Source: Physella acuta
Taxonomy: Eukaryota; Mollusca; Gastropoda; Physidae
Direction of reading: 5' to 3'
Length of the DNA stretch: 64,000 nt
Assembly (NCBI RefSeq): GCF_028476545.1
Contig: NW_026731571.1
Coordinates: 310,001-374,000, forward strand
The position numbers were made by a program, and so were the translations under genes. Below are positions 1-11,289 of the stretch, in pieces. A model generated the notes under the pieces. That model made no database searches, was not told where the DNA came from, and saw only the letters and a list, made by a program, of their open reading frames with translations. Numbering within the stretch: the first letter of the stretch is position 1; each line of letters starts with the position of its first letter.

Positions 1-339
1 ATTAGGTTTTTTTAAGTTTGCTATGCATTTAAAAGATTATTATTATATTTTTTTTTCTTTTTATATTACATTTATTTTCTACTTTTTAGTAATTAATTCT
101 TGACGAAGTCGACCTACATACGACAAAAACATTTGCATTTAAATCAGTAGCTTGCGATCTCTAAACGACAATTATCTGCCCCTTGTTAGTCCGTGGTAGT
201 GTCTCAGGCAGGAAACCAACCAACCGTGACCAAAAGTTCACCGCCGTCGTCAAGTCGATGGAGGGAATCGATGGTGCTTGATGTCTCCTCCATTGGGGAA
301 TGTAGCACTATTTTCATTATATTTCAATATATAGATATT
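1..339. other. AT-rich unique sequence, no gene seen
   Basis: This AT-rich stretch has no open frame of note. Bases 69-90 match about 22 bases inside the right arm of the foldback element near 30494-30515, and a TTGCATTTAAATC-like stretch follows in both places, so a decayed relative may lie here. Otherwise nothing is recognised. Confidence 0.5.
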
Positions 340-600
340 CCTGCATTGTCATCGGAGACGCATATGTCCAGTGTTTTTCCACTTTTTTCTCCAGGGGGGG
401 GGGGGGGGGGACAACTTGAAATTTCCGGGGGGGGGGGGGGGGGAGGGGAAGCTAACAGTGTTAAAAGTATATATTTTCTAAATAAATTCCATTTCGTTCG
501 AGGAGATGCCTGGAAGAAACTCTGAATATGTCTGTAAAGTGAAAACGAAGCTACTGCATTAAAAGCGGGTTAAAAATTGAGTTACAAGATTGCCACAAAC
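340..600 (+). repeat. Dispersed repeat family B, copy 1, with family A nested inside
   Basis: Bases 345-364 and about 566-600 each resemble two pieces of 27780-27880, the first by about 22 of 25 bases. In the other copy the two pieces lie about 36 bases apart. Here they are about 200 apart because family A (368-501) plus a short extra segment sits between them. The simplest reading is an older element interrupted by a younger one. Element class is unknown. Confidence 0.4.
368..501 (+). repeat. Dispersed repeat family A, copy 1
   Basis: It reads CCAGTGTTT, then CTTTTTTCTCC, a G run, ACTTGAAAT, a second G run, then GTTAAAAGTATATATTTTC and ATTCCATTTCGTTCG. The same blocks in the same order occur at 57945-58115 and on the other strand at 2893-3085. 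No open frame is present, so it is a non-autonomous element or fragment. Its two G runs (394-410, 427-443) are longer than in the sister copies. Confidence 0.8.
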
Positions 601-1414
601 CTACAGTCAAACTGACGTTGTGAGCTAAATACAACCTGATCTCTAATTAGGCTTACAAGGTTATGCTGACCGAGTGGCCAATAAAACAAAGATACCTTTG
701 ATTAAACGACAGCCAATTCAAACTTCTTTTACAAATGTGATACATCAGTGTAACATCTAGTTGGCATTTATATAAAAAAAAAATTCTCTCGTTTTGCAAA
801 CTATATTAAAACTTTAAATTTGTAATTTTTTATAGCTATAACTTAATTCTTTTCAAATTTTAGGTCTGAGTTTGCCCAAAAAAGACAACAGTGAAGATCG
901 GGTCCCACTTATCAAACCCGGCAGACGCCATTAGACTGATAGTTAGCGATTATTGTATTGTCAGCAGAGATGAACTGGCGTGCAAAGTTTGAAAGAAATC
1001 ACTCTATTTATCTTCAATTGTTCTTCTACTTAAAATGTTAAATTAAACCATAAACACTGACATTTGCTGGATACCACCCCGCCCATCCCCACCCCCACAT
1101 ACCTCTTAATGGCACTCGTCATCCTTGAAATGTAAGAACCTTTGTTTCAGATACTAATTAAGTCAATTCTTTCTCTAATTAGTGTCTAGACAGTTTTTAG
1201 AATAGAAAGAAAACATTTCATTTGTGGTTCCATCCACCACCACTATCACTCCCCCCCCCCCCACCCTTCACCTAAACTTTCACAATCGACAGCATAGACA
1301 ATAGACAATAGAGGATTGAATAGAATGATGACTTGCAAACCAAGTCTGTCTTTTGTCTGTCAGTCAGACATAAAGCAATAACCTCGTTCACATGTGTGTT
1401 ATCCATCCACAATA
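601..1414. other. Unique AT-rich sequence
   Basis: No gene, tandem array or recognised element is seen. A C run lies at 1250-1262. The region separates the family A/B cluster from the SINE fragment. Confidence 0.5.
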
Positions 1415-1454
1415 AACGTGAGTTAGGTACCCATCAGAGCTGAGTGGACTCAGG
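1415..1454 (-). mobile_element. Gastropod-type SINE, 40-bp fragment
   Basis: The reverse complement matches the first 40 bases of the SINE at 43509-43548 with a single difference, covering the CTCTGATGGGTACCTAACTC block. It stops after about 40 bases and so is truncated at its 3' end. Its 5' boundary is the same as that of the longer copy. A 12-bp array starts immediately next to it. Confidence 0.8.
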
Positions 1455-1545
1455 TGTAGGGTGTGAGTGTAGGTGTGAGTGTAGGGTGTGAGTGTAGGTG
1501 TGAGTGTAGGTGTGAGTGTAGGTGTGAGTGTAGGTGTGAGTGTCG
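1453..1545. repeat. 12-bp tandem array, GTGTGAGTGTAG
   Basis: About 7 units with small indels. It abuts the 5' end of the SINE fragment, so the array may have grown from that junction. The periodic minus-strand frame through it is not a gene. Confidence 0.9.
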
Positions 1546-2036
1546 TGCTGGTGTAGGTATTAGTACAAACATGAGTGCAGGTGTACCGTGTTAATGTAGG
1601 TGATGGAGTGGATGCACCTCTACAGCCCCGTGTTTGACATCCGTCCAGGTATGTTCTCACGCGGCCAGCGACACCTGTTAATTACTGACAGCTTAAGACA
1701 GGCGACTCAAAATACTCGCGTTCACACGGGGGGGGGGGGGGGGCTGAGACGGTCTGAATCAACACAGGCCAGGGTGAAGGTCGGAGGACGGGTCATGTTT
1801 TTCTTACCACGTAATGCCAAGTGACAAGGCTTGGGACTTGATTGAATTATTATGACTGCGCTGATAGTTGAGGGGTCGGGGGGAGGGGTCGGGGGGGGGG
1901 GGGGGTGTTGTCTGCAGCTGCAGGAATAACCCGATCACGTGACACGTCGTTGGTGTTCTTTAACTGTCTGAGTCGCAGAGAACGACTTCCGGTGTTTAAT
2001 TATAAACGAATTTTTTTTTTCGAGGCCAACAGATGT
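1546..2036. other. Unique sequence with G runs
   Basis: G runs lie near 1729-1743 and 1889-1904, and a CACGTG site near 1937. No coding signal is supported. Confidence 0.5.
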
Positions 2037-2137
2037 GTCTATGTTGATGAGTGGTGTGTAAAGATTGTCATATGTTGACGAGTGGTGTGCAAAGATTGTC
2101 ATATGTTGACGAGTGATGTGCAAAGATTGTCATATGT
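2037..2137. repeat. 31-bp tandem repeat, 3 copies
   Basis: Three head-to-tail units, each carrying CATATGTTGACGAGTG and GTGCAAAGATTGT with one to four differences. The flanks are unique. Confidence 0.95.
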
Positions 2138-2372
2138 TACCAAACTGGCAGGGTATTCTGAAACTTGGCGAGGAAAGAAACTGAAACACCATCGATACAA
2201 TTCTGGAGCATTACAGACGTAGGCCAACGAAAGGTCATCGAAATTTCCCGCCCTTCACGTCGGCCGCATGTGTCCTGGACACAAAAGGGAAGAATATGAC
2301 ATCTACATTCCCCATCCAGATGACATGGACATTACTCTTTATGTCAGACGCCGGTGACATCTACATTCCCTG

Positions 2373-2495
2373 TCATTCCCTTGTCTATGGACATTCCTCT
2401 TCATTCCCTAGTCTGTGGATATTCCCCGTCATTCCCTAGTCTGTGGACATTCCCCGTCATTCCCTAGTCTGTGGATATTCCCCGTCATTCCCTAG
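2373..2495. repeat. 28-bp tandem repeat, about 4.4 copies
   Basis: Units start at 2373, 2401, 2429, 2457 and 2485 and carry TCATTCCCTAGTCTGTGGA followed by ATTCCCCG. More degenerate relatives occur just upstream (2305-2372). Confidence 0.95.
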
Positions 2496-2892
2496 CCATT
2501 TACATCCCACTGCAAAAGGATGTAATAAACAGGAACACTGTGCTTTGATTGGTCGATTAGAACACACAAAGGTCAGAGTTCACCATAACAAAGACCATAA
2601 CGAGTCCGAGGCATGCCCACACAAACAGGGCTAATGAGAGATGACCCCTGACCCCTGGTAGATTGGGAATGTGGTCACTGGTCAGTAGTGTAAGAGTAAG
2701 TTGGGCTCAGTCAGTAGGGATCACAGGTCAACGGTCAGTGTTGTGGTGTAGTGGTCAGTAATCAGTAGCGGTGGTGGAGGTGGTGGTGCTGACGACCCTG
2801 ATGACATAATTTTAAATCGACTATTTCAAACAGTGCAGGTTGTCTCATAACAGCCAATAGTGTTAAGTTTACCGGTCCGTACCGTCCAGAGT
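2496..2892. other. Unique sequence
   Basis: Contains a loose GGTCAGTAG-like repetition around 2680-2765 and nothing recognised as a gene. A C run at about 2908 onward already belongs to family A copy 2. Confidence 0.5.
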
Positions 2893-2945
2893 TTGTTCTA
2901 TTTATCCCCCCCCCCACCCCCGACGAACGAAATAGAATCTGTGTA

Positions 2946-3007
<62 letters not shown>

Positions 3008-3085
3008 TTTTACCAGTGTCCGACTCCCCGAAAATTTCAAGTGCCCCCGGAGAAAAAGTCGGGAAGAAACACTGGTTACGCCATG
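2893..3085 (-). repeat. Dispersed repeat family A, copy 2, with expanded (TA)n
   Basis: On the minus strand it begins near a TGGCGTAACCAGTGTTTC block and then follows the family order: TTTTTCTCCGGGGGCACTTG, AATTTTCGG, GGACACTGGTAAAAGTATATA, and ATTTCGTTCG plus a G run. The start resembles hAT-type termini (CAGTGGCG), but no target duplication is seen. The (TA)n tract replaces the short TATATATTTT of the other copies. Confidence 0.8.
2949..3006. repeat. (TA)29 microsatellite inside family A
   Basis: Pure TA dinucleotides at the point where sister copies have GTATATATTTTC. This shows that the microsatellite arose by expansion within the element. Confidence 0.97.
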
Positions 3086-3092
3086 GCCGCCT

Positions 3093-3348
3093 CGTGTTCT
3101 ATCCATCATGACCGTTTCCTGTTCTACCATCATGGCCGTTTCCTGTTCTACCATCATGGCCGTTTCCTGTTCTACCATCATGGCCGTTTCCTGTTCTACC
3201 ATCATGGCCGTTTCCTGTTCTACCATCATTACCGTTTCCTGTTCTACCATCATGGCCGTTTCCTGTTCTACCATCATAGCCGTTTCCTGTTCTACCATCA
3301 TGGCCGTTTCCTGTTCTACCATCATGGCCGCCTGCTGTTCTACCATCA
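3093..3348. repeat. 24-bp tandem array, about 10.5 copies
   Basis: The unit contains CATCATGGCCG and TTTCCTGTTCTAC. Because 24 is a multiple of 3, three or more frames stay open on both strands, with octapeptide-periodic products. These are not evidence for genes. The array starts right after the family A terminus, which itself ends in GCCATGGCCG. Confidence 0.95.
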
Positions 3349-3440
3349 CGGCACAAATTATGACCGTTGATACAAATGGCATAGTACAACACCTGTCTAC
3401 GTGTAAGGGAGAGAAAGTTGGCGAACAACGTGTATTTTGT

Positions 3441-3501
3441 GTGCGGTGTTCTAAATGTGCGGTGTTCTAAATGTGCGGTGTTCTAAATGTGCGGTGTTCT
3501 T
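3441..3501. repeat. 16-bp tandem repeat, about 3.8 copies
   Basis: Perfect GTGCGGTGTTCTAAAT units, the last one cut short. Confidence 0.95.
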
Positions 3502-3551
3502 ATACAAGGGTAGATCTATATGTATTTTACAGTTTACAGTGGTCCATTATT

Positions 3552-3712
3552 AGTCGTGGTCCACCAATGGTCGTGGTCCACCAATGGTCAGTGTCCACCA
3601 ATGGTCGTGGTCCACCAATGGTCGTGGTCCACCAATGGTCAGTGTCCACCAATGGTCGTGGTCCACCAATGGTCGTGGTCCACCTAACGGTCAGTCTCCA
3701 CCTAACGGTCAA
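3552..3712. repeat. 17-bp tandem array, about 9 copies
   Basis: The GTGGTCCACCAATGGTC unit alternates with a GTGTCCACCAATGGTCA variant. This gives a two-short, one-long pattern of variants along the array. Confidence 0.95.
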
Positions 3713-4403
3713 GCAGATACGTGTGAACCAACTTCTACCACTACCAGTCCTCTACACCCCCATCTTGCTCTGTTGACTGTCAACTTTAGTCCGTGAGAAA
3801 ATAAAATCTCAACCAACACTTAACTACTTTAGAAACATTAAGGCGTTAACACCCCCCTCCCACCCCACTCCCGTGTCATGCTTTGTCTCCACATCCACCT
3901 TTTCAATCTTAGACTTCCACCCCCCCCCCCCCCCCCCCCCATCTCTACCTGATCTCCCCCCACCTTAGAACCCCCTCCCCTGGTGTACGGCTAGCATCTC
4001 GTCTTTTGTCCCATGACGAGACTGAGATGGCAGTTCCGTGTTCTCCCGACTCGGGCCGCACGTGCAGGCCCGTCTTGGCACGCGAGCCGGTTGTCTTTCC
4101 CCGGTGCCAGAACTGCCGGCCTTTTAGTGGCCGGATATAGATGCATGCAAGCCCAGGAGGCATTGCGAGAGACGTTTGATGGGCCAGAGGTGTTTCCCTT
4201 CCGGTCGCATTATCAACCCACCCACCACCGTCGTACCCAGCCACCGCCCACCTATCAGCTTGGCCATCTTAAGCATGGCCATCTTAAGCATGGCCAGCTA
4301 ATGTCCCTTTGACATGGCCAGCTACCTGGTCCTCTGGCCAGCTACATGGCCCATAAGTTGCCCGTGAGTAACCAGCCGCTTCCAATTGTTTGACCAGGCG
4401 AGT
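3713..4403. other. Unique sequence with C runs and a short duplicate
   Basis: Long C runs occur near 3843-3850 and 3918-3941. Around 4258-4330 a short GGCCATCTTAAGCAT block is duplicated and followed by related CATGGCCAGCTA copies. No gene is supported. Both strands are open over 3945-4312, but the peptides look random. Confidence 0.6.
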
Positions 4404-5607
4404 GGCCAACCACTTTTCTAATAACTAGACGTACCCCCGCCTGTGGTTGTATGGCAGTGACCAACCACTTTTCTAATAACTAGACGTATCCCCGCCTGTG
4501 GTTGTATGGCAGTGACCAACCACTTTTCTAATAACTAGACGTACCCCCGCCTGTGGTTGTATGGCAGTGACCAACCACTTTTCTAATAACTAGACGTATC
4601 CTCGCCTGTGGTTGTATGGCAGTGACCAACCACTTTTCTAATAACTAGACGTATCCCCGCCTGTGGTTGTATGGCAGTGACCAACCACTTTTCTAATAAC
4701 TAGACGTATCCTCGCCTGTGGTTGTATGGCAGTGACCAACCACTTTTCTAATAACTAGACGTATCCTCGCCTGTGGTTGTATGGCAGTGACCAACCACTT
4801 TTCTAATAACTAGACGTATTCCCGCCTGTGGTTGTATGGCAGTGACCAACCACTTTTCTAATAACTAGACGTACCCCCGCCTGTGGTTGTATGGCAGTGA
4901 CCAACCACTTTTCTAATAACTAGACGTAGTCCTGCCTGTGGTTATATGGCAGTGACCAACCACTTTTCTAATAACTAGACGTACCCCCGCCTGTGGTTGT
5001 ATGGCAGTGACCAACCACTTTTCTAATAACTAGACGTATCCTCGCCTGTGGTTGTATGGCAGTGACCAACCACTTTTCTAATAACTAGACGTATCCTCGC
5101 CTGTGGTTGTATGGCAGTGACCAACCACTTTTCTAATAACTAGACGTACCCCCGCCTGTGGTTGTATGGCAGTGACCAACCACTTTTTAAATAACTAGAC
5201 GTATCCCCGCCTGTGGTTGTATGGCAGTGACCAACCACTTTTCTAATAACTAGACGTATCCCCGCCTGTGGTTGTATGGCAGTGACCAACCACTTTTCTA
5301 ATAACTAGACGTATCCCCGCCTGTGGTTGTATGGCAGTGACCAACCACTTTTCTAATAACTAGACGTATCCCCGCCTGTGGTTGTATGGCAGTGATCAAC
5401 CACTTTTCTAATAACTAGACGTATCCCCGCCTGTGTTTGTATGGCAGTGACCAACCACTTTGCTAATAACTAGACGTATCCCCGTCTGTGGTTGTATGGC
5501 AGTGACCAACCACTTTTCTAATAGCTAGACGTATCCCCGCCTGTGGTTATATGGCAGTGACCAACCACTTTTCTAATAACTAGACGTATCCCCGTCTGTG
5601 GTTGTAC
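4404..5607. repeat. 55-bp minisatellite, about 22 copies
   Basis: The unit contains ACCAACCACTTTTCTAATAA, CTAGACGTA, CCCCGCCTGTGG and TTGTATGGCAGTG. Copies differ mainly at one spot (ACCCCC, TCCCCC, TCCTCG, TTCCCG, GTCCTG), so variant order could be read as a haplotype. There are no spacers and no gene. Confidence 0.98.
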
Positions 5608-6666
5608 GGACAGGTCGAACCAATGGATGTCACCCTGTGACTAATGACAGGTGGTGATACATGACGACAGGTGGTGATACCTGATGACGCCAGGGATGGG
5701 TAGTTGATAATAATTACAGGTGTTAATGACCGTTCACGATATTAAGGTGCAGCAAATATTTCTAATGAGTCTGATAACAATATCTGAGTGTTAAATAACT
5801 TAATATCAGTTCCATCATGTCTGCGGTGTTGAGTGGGGGAGGGGGGGGGGGGAATAGCACTGACACCTGGGTAATTAACGTCTTTAATGAGTGAAGCGAC
5901 CTGGATCACGTGACTGGTTCTTGCAGGTGTTAAGTAAATAGGTGGCCGTGTTGATAAGCTGGTAGATTCGTTAGCAGACCAGTGTGGACCTCGCTCACAG
6001 GGGGGTGGGGGGGGGGGGGGGGAAGGGGGGGGGGGGGAGAGGCATATTTTACAATGTTCAGTTTTGTCAAGCACCATGATAAAGTATCAAGTATTACGCC
6101 ATCTGATCTAACCTAAAGATAGTCACTATTATTTGAAATCAAGATTTAAAAAGAAAATAATCTAGTCCCACGGCCAACAAGTATTTTCATTAAAAAATTA
6201 ATTCGGTTTTTATAATTTAAACAGGGGGGGGGGGGGTTCTTGAAATCATTTCTAAGTTTTAAAACCTGTTACAGTGTAGTTCGAGAGGGTGCGAGATGTA
6301 TTTGAACCTCGACCTTTGGTCTGTACCCGCTATACACCCGCCTTACTAAAGAAGCTTTGACTTTGAAGGAGAATCTCAAGCGGTTATTCATATTCAAATT
6401 AATTAAAATGACGTGCTTGCTATTCAAATTAGTTCTTGAGGCGCATAGTTCCCAGCAGAATATTTAAATTTGTAAATGAGGTCCACTTGAAGTTTCCAAA
6501 AGTCAGAGTCAGGCATGAGAAGTCAAAGTCAAGTCAGGTATGTCCCAAGATTGCAGATTGCGCATCAAAGGGTCTGCTGGTTGGTTCTATCGATTTCCTC
6601 TTGGCCTTAGACAAGTTTCGATTTTCGTTCGTTTTGCTTTAAGTGTTTCTGTTCTTTGTGATGTAT
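5608..6666. other. Unique sequence with G runs and a family A-like relic
   Basis: G runs occur near 5835-5852, 6001-6037 and 6224-6237. The last is followed by TTCTTGAAAT, which resembles the G-run plus ACTTGAAAT block of family A. Short GGTGGTGATAC-type duplicates lie near 5650-5680. A tRNA-like sequence is listed separately. Confidence 0.5.
6290..6358 (-). repeat. tRNA-like sequence, probable SINE head relic
   Basis: On the minus strand a B-box-like GGTTCAAATAC follows, by normal tRNA spacing, an A-box-like TTTAGTAAGGCGG. The stems do not fold convincingly, so it is more likely a decayed tRNA-derived repeat than a working tRNA gene. No tail or target duplication was identified. Confidence 0.35.
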
Positions 6667-9600
6667 AAGCCGTGAGTTTATCTGGTGGGCCGTGGTGGGC
6701 CGTGAGTTTACCTGGTGGGCCGTGAGTTTACCTGGTGGGCCGGGCCGTGAGTTTACCTGGTGGGCCGTGAGTTTACCTGGTGGGCCGTGAGTTTACCTGG
6801 TGGGCCGTGAGTTTACCTGGTGGGCCGGGCCGTGAGTTTACCTGGTGGGCCGTGTGGTGGGCCGTGTGGTGGGCCGTGTGGTGGGCCGTGTGGTGGGCCG
6901 TGAGTTTACCTGGTGGGCCGTGAGTTTACATGATGGGTCGTGAGTTTACCTGATGGGCCGTGAGTTTACCTGGTGGGCCGTGAGTTTACCTGATGGGCCG
7001 TGAGTTTACCTGGTGGGCCGTGAGTTTACCTGGTGGGCCGTGTGGTGGGCCGTGTGGTGGGCCGTGTGGTGGGCCGTGAGTTTACCTGGTGGGCCGTGAG
7101 TTTACATGATGGGCCGTGAGTTTACCTGGTGGGCCGTGAGTTTACCTGGTGGGCCGTGAGTTTACCTGGTGGGCCGTGTGGTGGGCCGTGTGGTGGGCCG
7201 TGAGTTTACCTGGTGGGCCGTGAGTTTACATGATGGGCCGTGAGTTTACCTGGTGGGCCGTGAGTTTACCTGGTGGGCCGTGAGTTTACCTGGTGGGCCG
7301 TGAGTTTACCTGGTGGGCCGTGAGTTTACCTGATGGGCCGTGAGTTTACCTGGTGGGCCGTGAGTTTACCTGGTGGGCCGTGTGGTGGGCCGTGTGGTGG
7401 GCCGTGAGTTTACCTGGTGGGCCGTGAGTTTACCTGGTGGGCCGTGAGTTTACCTGGTGGGCCGTGTGGTGGGCCGTGTGGTGGGCCGTGAGTTTACCTG
7501 GTGGGCCGTGAGTTTACATGATGGGCCGTGAGTTTACCTGATGGGCCGTGAGTTTACCTGGTGGGCCGTGAGTTTACCTGGTGGGCCGTGAGTTTACCTG
7601 ATGGGCCGTGAGTTTACCTGGTGGGCCGTGAGTTTACCTGGTGGGCCGTGAGTTTACCTGATGGGCCGTGAGTTTACCTGGTGGGCCGTGAGTTTACCTG
7701 GTGGGCCGGGCCGTGAGTTTACCTGGTGGGCCGTGAGTTTACCTGGTGGGCCGTGAGTTTACCTGATGGGCCGTGAGTTTACCTGGTGGGCCGTGAGTTT
7801 ACCTGGTGGGCCGTGTGGTGGGCCGTGTGGTGGGCCGTGAGTTTACCTGGTGGGCCGTGAGTTTACCTGGTGGGCCGTGAGTTTACCTGGTGGGCCGTGA
7901 GTTTACCTGGTGGGCCGTGAGTTTACCTGGTGGGCCGTGAGTTTACCTGGTGGGCCGGGCCGTGAGTTTACCTGGTGGGCCGTGAGTTTACCTGGTGGGC
8001 CGTGTGGTGGGCCGTGTGGTGGGCCGTGAGTTTACCTGGTGGGCCGTGAGTTTACCTGATGGGCCGTGAGTTTACCTGGTGGGCCGTGAGTTTACCTGAT
8101 GGGCCGTGAGTTTACCTGGTGGGCCGTGTGGTGGGTCGTGTGGTGGGCCGTGAGTTTACCTGGTGGGCCGTGAGTTTACCTGGTGGGCCGTGAGTTTACC
8201 TGGTGGGCCGTGAGTTTACCTGGTGGGCCGTGAGTTTACCTGGTGGGCCGTGAGTTTACCTGATGGGCCGTGAGTTTACCTGGTGGGCCGGGCCGTGAGT
8301 TTACCTGGTGGGCCGTGAGTTTACCTGGTGGGCCGGGCCGTGAGTTTACCTGGTGGGCCGTGAGTTTACCTGGTGGGCCGTGAGTTTACATGATGGGCCG
8401 TGAGTTTACCTGGTGGGCCGTGAGTTTACCTGGTGGGCCGTGAGTTTACCTGATGGGCCGTGAGTTTACCTGGTGGGCCGTGAGTTTACCTGGTGGGCCG
8501 GGCCGTGAGTTTACCTGGTGGGCCGTGAGTTTACCTGGTGGGCCGTGAGTTTACCTGATGGGCCGTGAGTTTACCTGGTGGGCCGTGAGTTTACCTGGTG
8601 GGCCGTGTGGTGGGCCGTGTGGTGGGCCGTGAGTTTACCTGGTGGGCCGTGAGTTTACCTGATGGGCCGTGAGTTTACCTGGTGGGCCGTGAGTTTACCT
8701 GATGGGCCGTGAGTTTACCTGGTGGGCCGTGTGGTGGGCCGTGTGGTGGGGCGTGAGTTTACCTGGTGGGCCGTGAGTTTACCTGGTGGGCCGTGAGTTT
8801 ACCTGGTGGGCCGTGAGTTTACCTGGTGGGCCGTGAGTTTACCTGGTGGGCCGTGAGTTTACCTGATGGGCCGTGAGTTTACCTGGTGGGCCGGGCCGTG
8901 AGTTTACCTGGTGGGCCGTGAGTTTACCTGGTGGGCCGTGAGTTTACATGATGGGCCGTGAGTTTACCTGGTGGGCCGTGAGTTTACCTGGTGGGCCGTG
9001 AGTTTACCTGATGGGCCGTGAGTTTACCTGGTGGGCCGTGAGTTTACCTGGTGGGCCGGGCCGTGAGTTTACCTGGTGGGCCGTGAGTTTACCTGGTGGG
9101 CCGTGAGTTTACCTGATGGGCCGTGAGTTTACCTGGTGGGCCGTGAGTTTACCTGGTGGGCCGTGTGGTGGGCCGTGTGGTGGGCCGTGAGTTTACCTGG
9201 TGGGCCGTGAGTTTACCTGGTGGGCCGTGAGTTTACCTGATGGGCCGTGAGTTTACCTGGTGGGCCGTGAGTTTACCTGATGGGCCGTGAGTTTACCTGG
9301 TGGGCCGTGTGGTGGGCCGTGTGGTGGGCCGTGAATTTACCTGGTGGGCCGTGAGTTTACCTGGTGGGCCGTGAGTTTACCTGGTGGGCCGTGAGTTTAC
9401 CTGGTGGGCCGTGAGTTTACCTGATGGGCCGTGAGTTTACCTGGTGGGCCGTGAGTTTAACTGGTGGGTCGGGCCGTGAGTTTACCTGGTGGGCCGTGAG
9501 TTTACCTGGTAGGTCGGGCCGTGAGTTTACCTGGTGGGCCGTGTGGTGGGCCGTGTGGTGGGCCGTGTGGTGGGCCGTGTGGTGGGCCGTGAGTTTACCT

Positions 9601-9745
9601 GGTGGGCCGTGAGTTTACCTGGTGGGCCGGGCCGTGAGTTTACCTGGTGGGCCGTGAGTTTACCTGGTGGGCCGGGTGGTGGGCCGTGTGGTGGGCCGTG
9701 AGTTTACCTGGTGGGCCGTGAGTTTACCTGGTGGGCCGTGAGTTT
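6667..9745. repeat. 20-bp satellite array, about 3.1 kb, with higher-order structure
   Basis: The main unit is GCCGTGAGTTTACCTGGTGG, with point variants (ACATGATGG, ACCTGATGG), a short 12-bp form GCCGTGTGGTGG and a 6-bp insert GCCGGG. Runs of short forms recur in set positions: blocks beginning near 8123, 8726 and 9304 have the same variant order, giving a higher-order period of about 580-600 bp. The unit is not a multiple of 3 and no coding role is likely. Confidence 0.98.
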
Positions 9746-9818
9746 ACACTTGCCAGATTTCTATAACGACAAGGTGACATGAACACTTGCCAGATTTCTA
9801 TAACGACAAGGACAAACA
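9746..9818. repeat. 37-bp direct duplication
   Basis: Two copies start at 9746 and 9783 and share ACACTTGCCAGATTTCTATA and ACGACAAGG. They sit at the edge of the 20-bp satellite. Confidence 0.95.
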
Positions 9819-10349
9819 AGAGACATATCTTAGCGCCATTGTCTGATTGCTAAGAGGCCAATCGATGACCAATCGATGACCATTCAAACCTCGATGACCA
9901 ATCAAACCGCCGAGTGAGAATTCAATCCCAGTCCTTTGTTTAGGTTCTCTAGGTGGCGTCTACACGTCATTGTCCAATCTGTTTGTTTGGTCAGATGGAG
10001 AGCAGCACACTTAGATAAATATACACATACAGATATATTGACAGAAGCAGATTTATAGACTGTTATGGACAGGTTTATAGAGTTTTAGATGCTACATAGG
10101 AAAGTATAGATGAATTTGTGGAATAGGTTATGGAAAAAGTTATAGATAGAGCAATAGATACAGTTATATAGAGATAGATACAGATAGAGTTATTAATATA
10201 GATACAAAGAGAGTTGTAGATAGTCTACATACATATACAGTTACACATAGTTATAAAGATACACTAATTCAGTTATAAATATAGTTATAAATATAGTTAT
10301 ATATACAAAAATAGTTATGAATATAAATGTAGAAACGGATACAGGTAAG
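9819..10349. other. AT-rich sequence with degenerate ATAG-type repetition
   Basis: From about 10010 to 10330 short ATAGTTATAGATA-like motifs repeat imperfectly. An ATCGATGACCA motif is duplicated near 9870-9900. No gene seen. Confidence 0.6.
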
Positions 10350-10357
10350 GTTACACG

Positions 10358-11289
10358 GGGGGGGGGGGGGGAATTTAGGCTGAGCGGAACCCCGGCTGAA
10401 ATTTTATCTAAGCCATTGAAGCTTGAATATACACATAAACATACGAAAAATAAACAAATCTAAATTAATCGGTTGGGGCGCCGGTGGAACCGCCTGATTC
10501 AACTTAGTAAACGTCTATAATACCACAACTTATCCATAAAATAAACAAAAGGCAGTATCTAAAATATTCGCGTTTTTTTTAATCAATCCATGCGAATAAT
10601 AATATTATAACAATTATCTTTTCTTGCACGTCAGCAGAATTTGCATTCATATTTTTAATTAGCGTGAGTTGAATTTCTTTTTAAATTACCTCCCCTGGCA
10701 AAATTTTACAAGATTTTAATAAATTAGTTTTTTTACCCTGATGTTACTAAAAAGGTATCCAATTTTTCTAGTAATCTAAGCAAAAGTATTATTTAACGTT
10801 GATCCGTTTAAATCTTTTAGCATTGTTCGTTTATTTAATATTTTATTTACGTTATACAAAAGAGTAAAAGCAGTAAGGGTTATACAAAATTTTTAGTTCT
10901 TATAAAAATAAACCTCAGCATTCTTTAATCATTATACCGCGATTCACGGCATGTAATGTGTTTCCTTTTATAGTTCTAAAATCTATAGCGATTACGAAAG
11001 GAAGGAAGGACTGACACACTACCACCAGTGCCTTAATAAAAATGTCTGGGTAGGAGGTGATGACAGGCCATGATAGGTCGAACTGATCGTAGCTGGTAGA
11101 ATCTACGCAAGTGTGTGCAAGTGTTAGAAATTTTGAAAAAAAAAAAATTGAACCTTGTGATGCAAACATTAAAACTTTAACTTTTATAGTGAAAACCAAC
11201 AAATAGGCCTCTTCGGTAAATTTGGGGTCCCCTAAAAATCGGGGGCCCCTGGCTGCAGCCCTTTTAGCACCACCCTTAATCCGCCACTG
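10358..11289 (-). mobile_element. Decayed hAT-type DNA transposon
   Basis: The right end, read inward, starts CAGTGGCGGATTAAGGGTGG, a typical hAT-like terminus. It is flanked by GTTACACG at 11290-11297, and the same 8 bases occur at 10350-10357, matching the 8-bp target duplication of hAT elements. The left end is a G run followed by GAATTTAGG, as if the terminal repeat had been overwritten by poly-G. A minus-strand frame at 10915-11202 (95 codons) has a WPVITSYPDIFIKAL stretch that resembles the conserved C-terminal dimerisation region of hAT transposases (WP-x-I-x-x-YP-x-L-x-x-x-A). The rest is unrecognisable and the element must be inactive. The transposase reading is inference. Confidence 0.65.

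Noticed and set aside
4404-5607. CRISPR-like array
   Set aside because: The 55-bp units join without spacers and differ only by point changes. The context is animal DNA.
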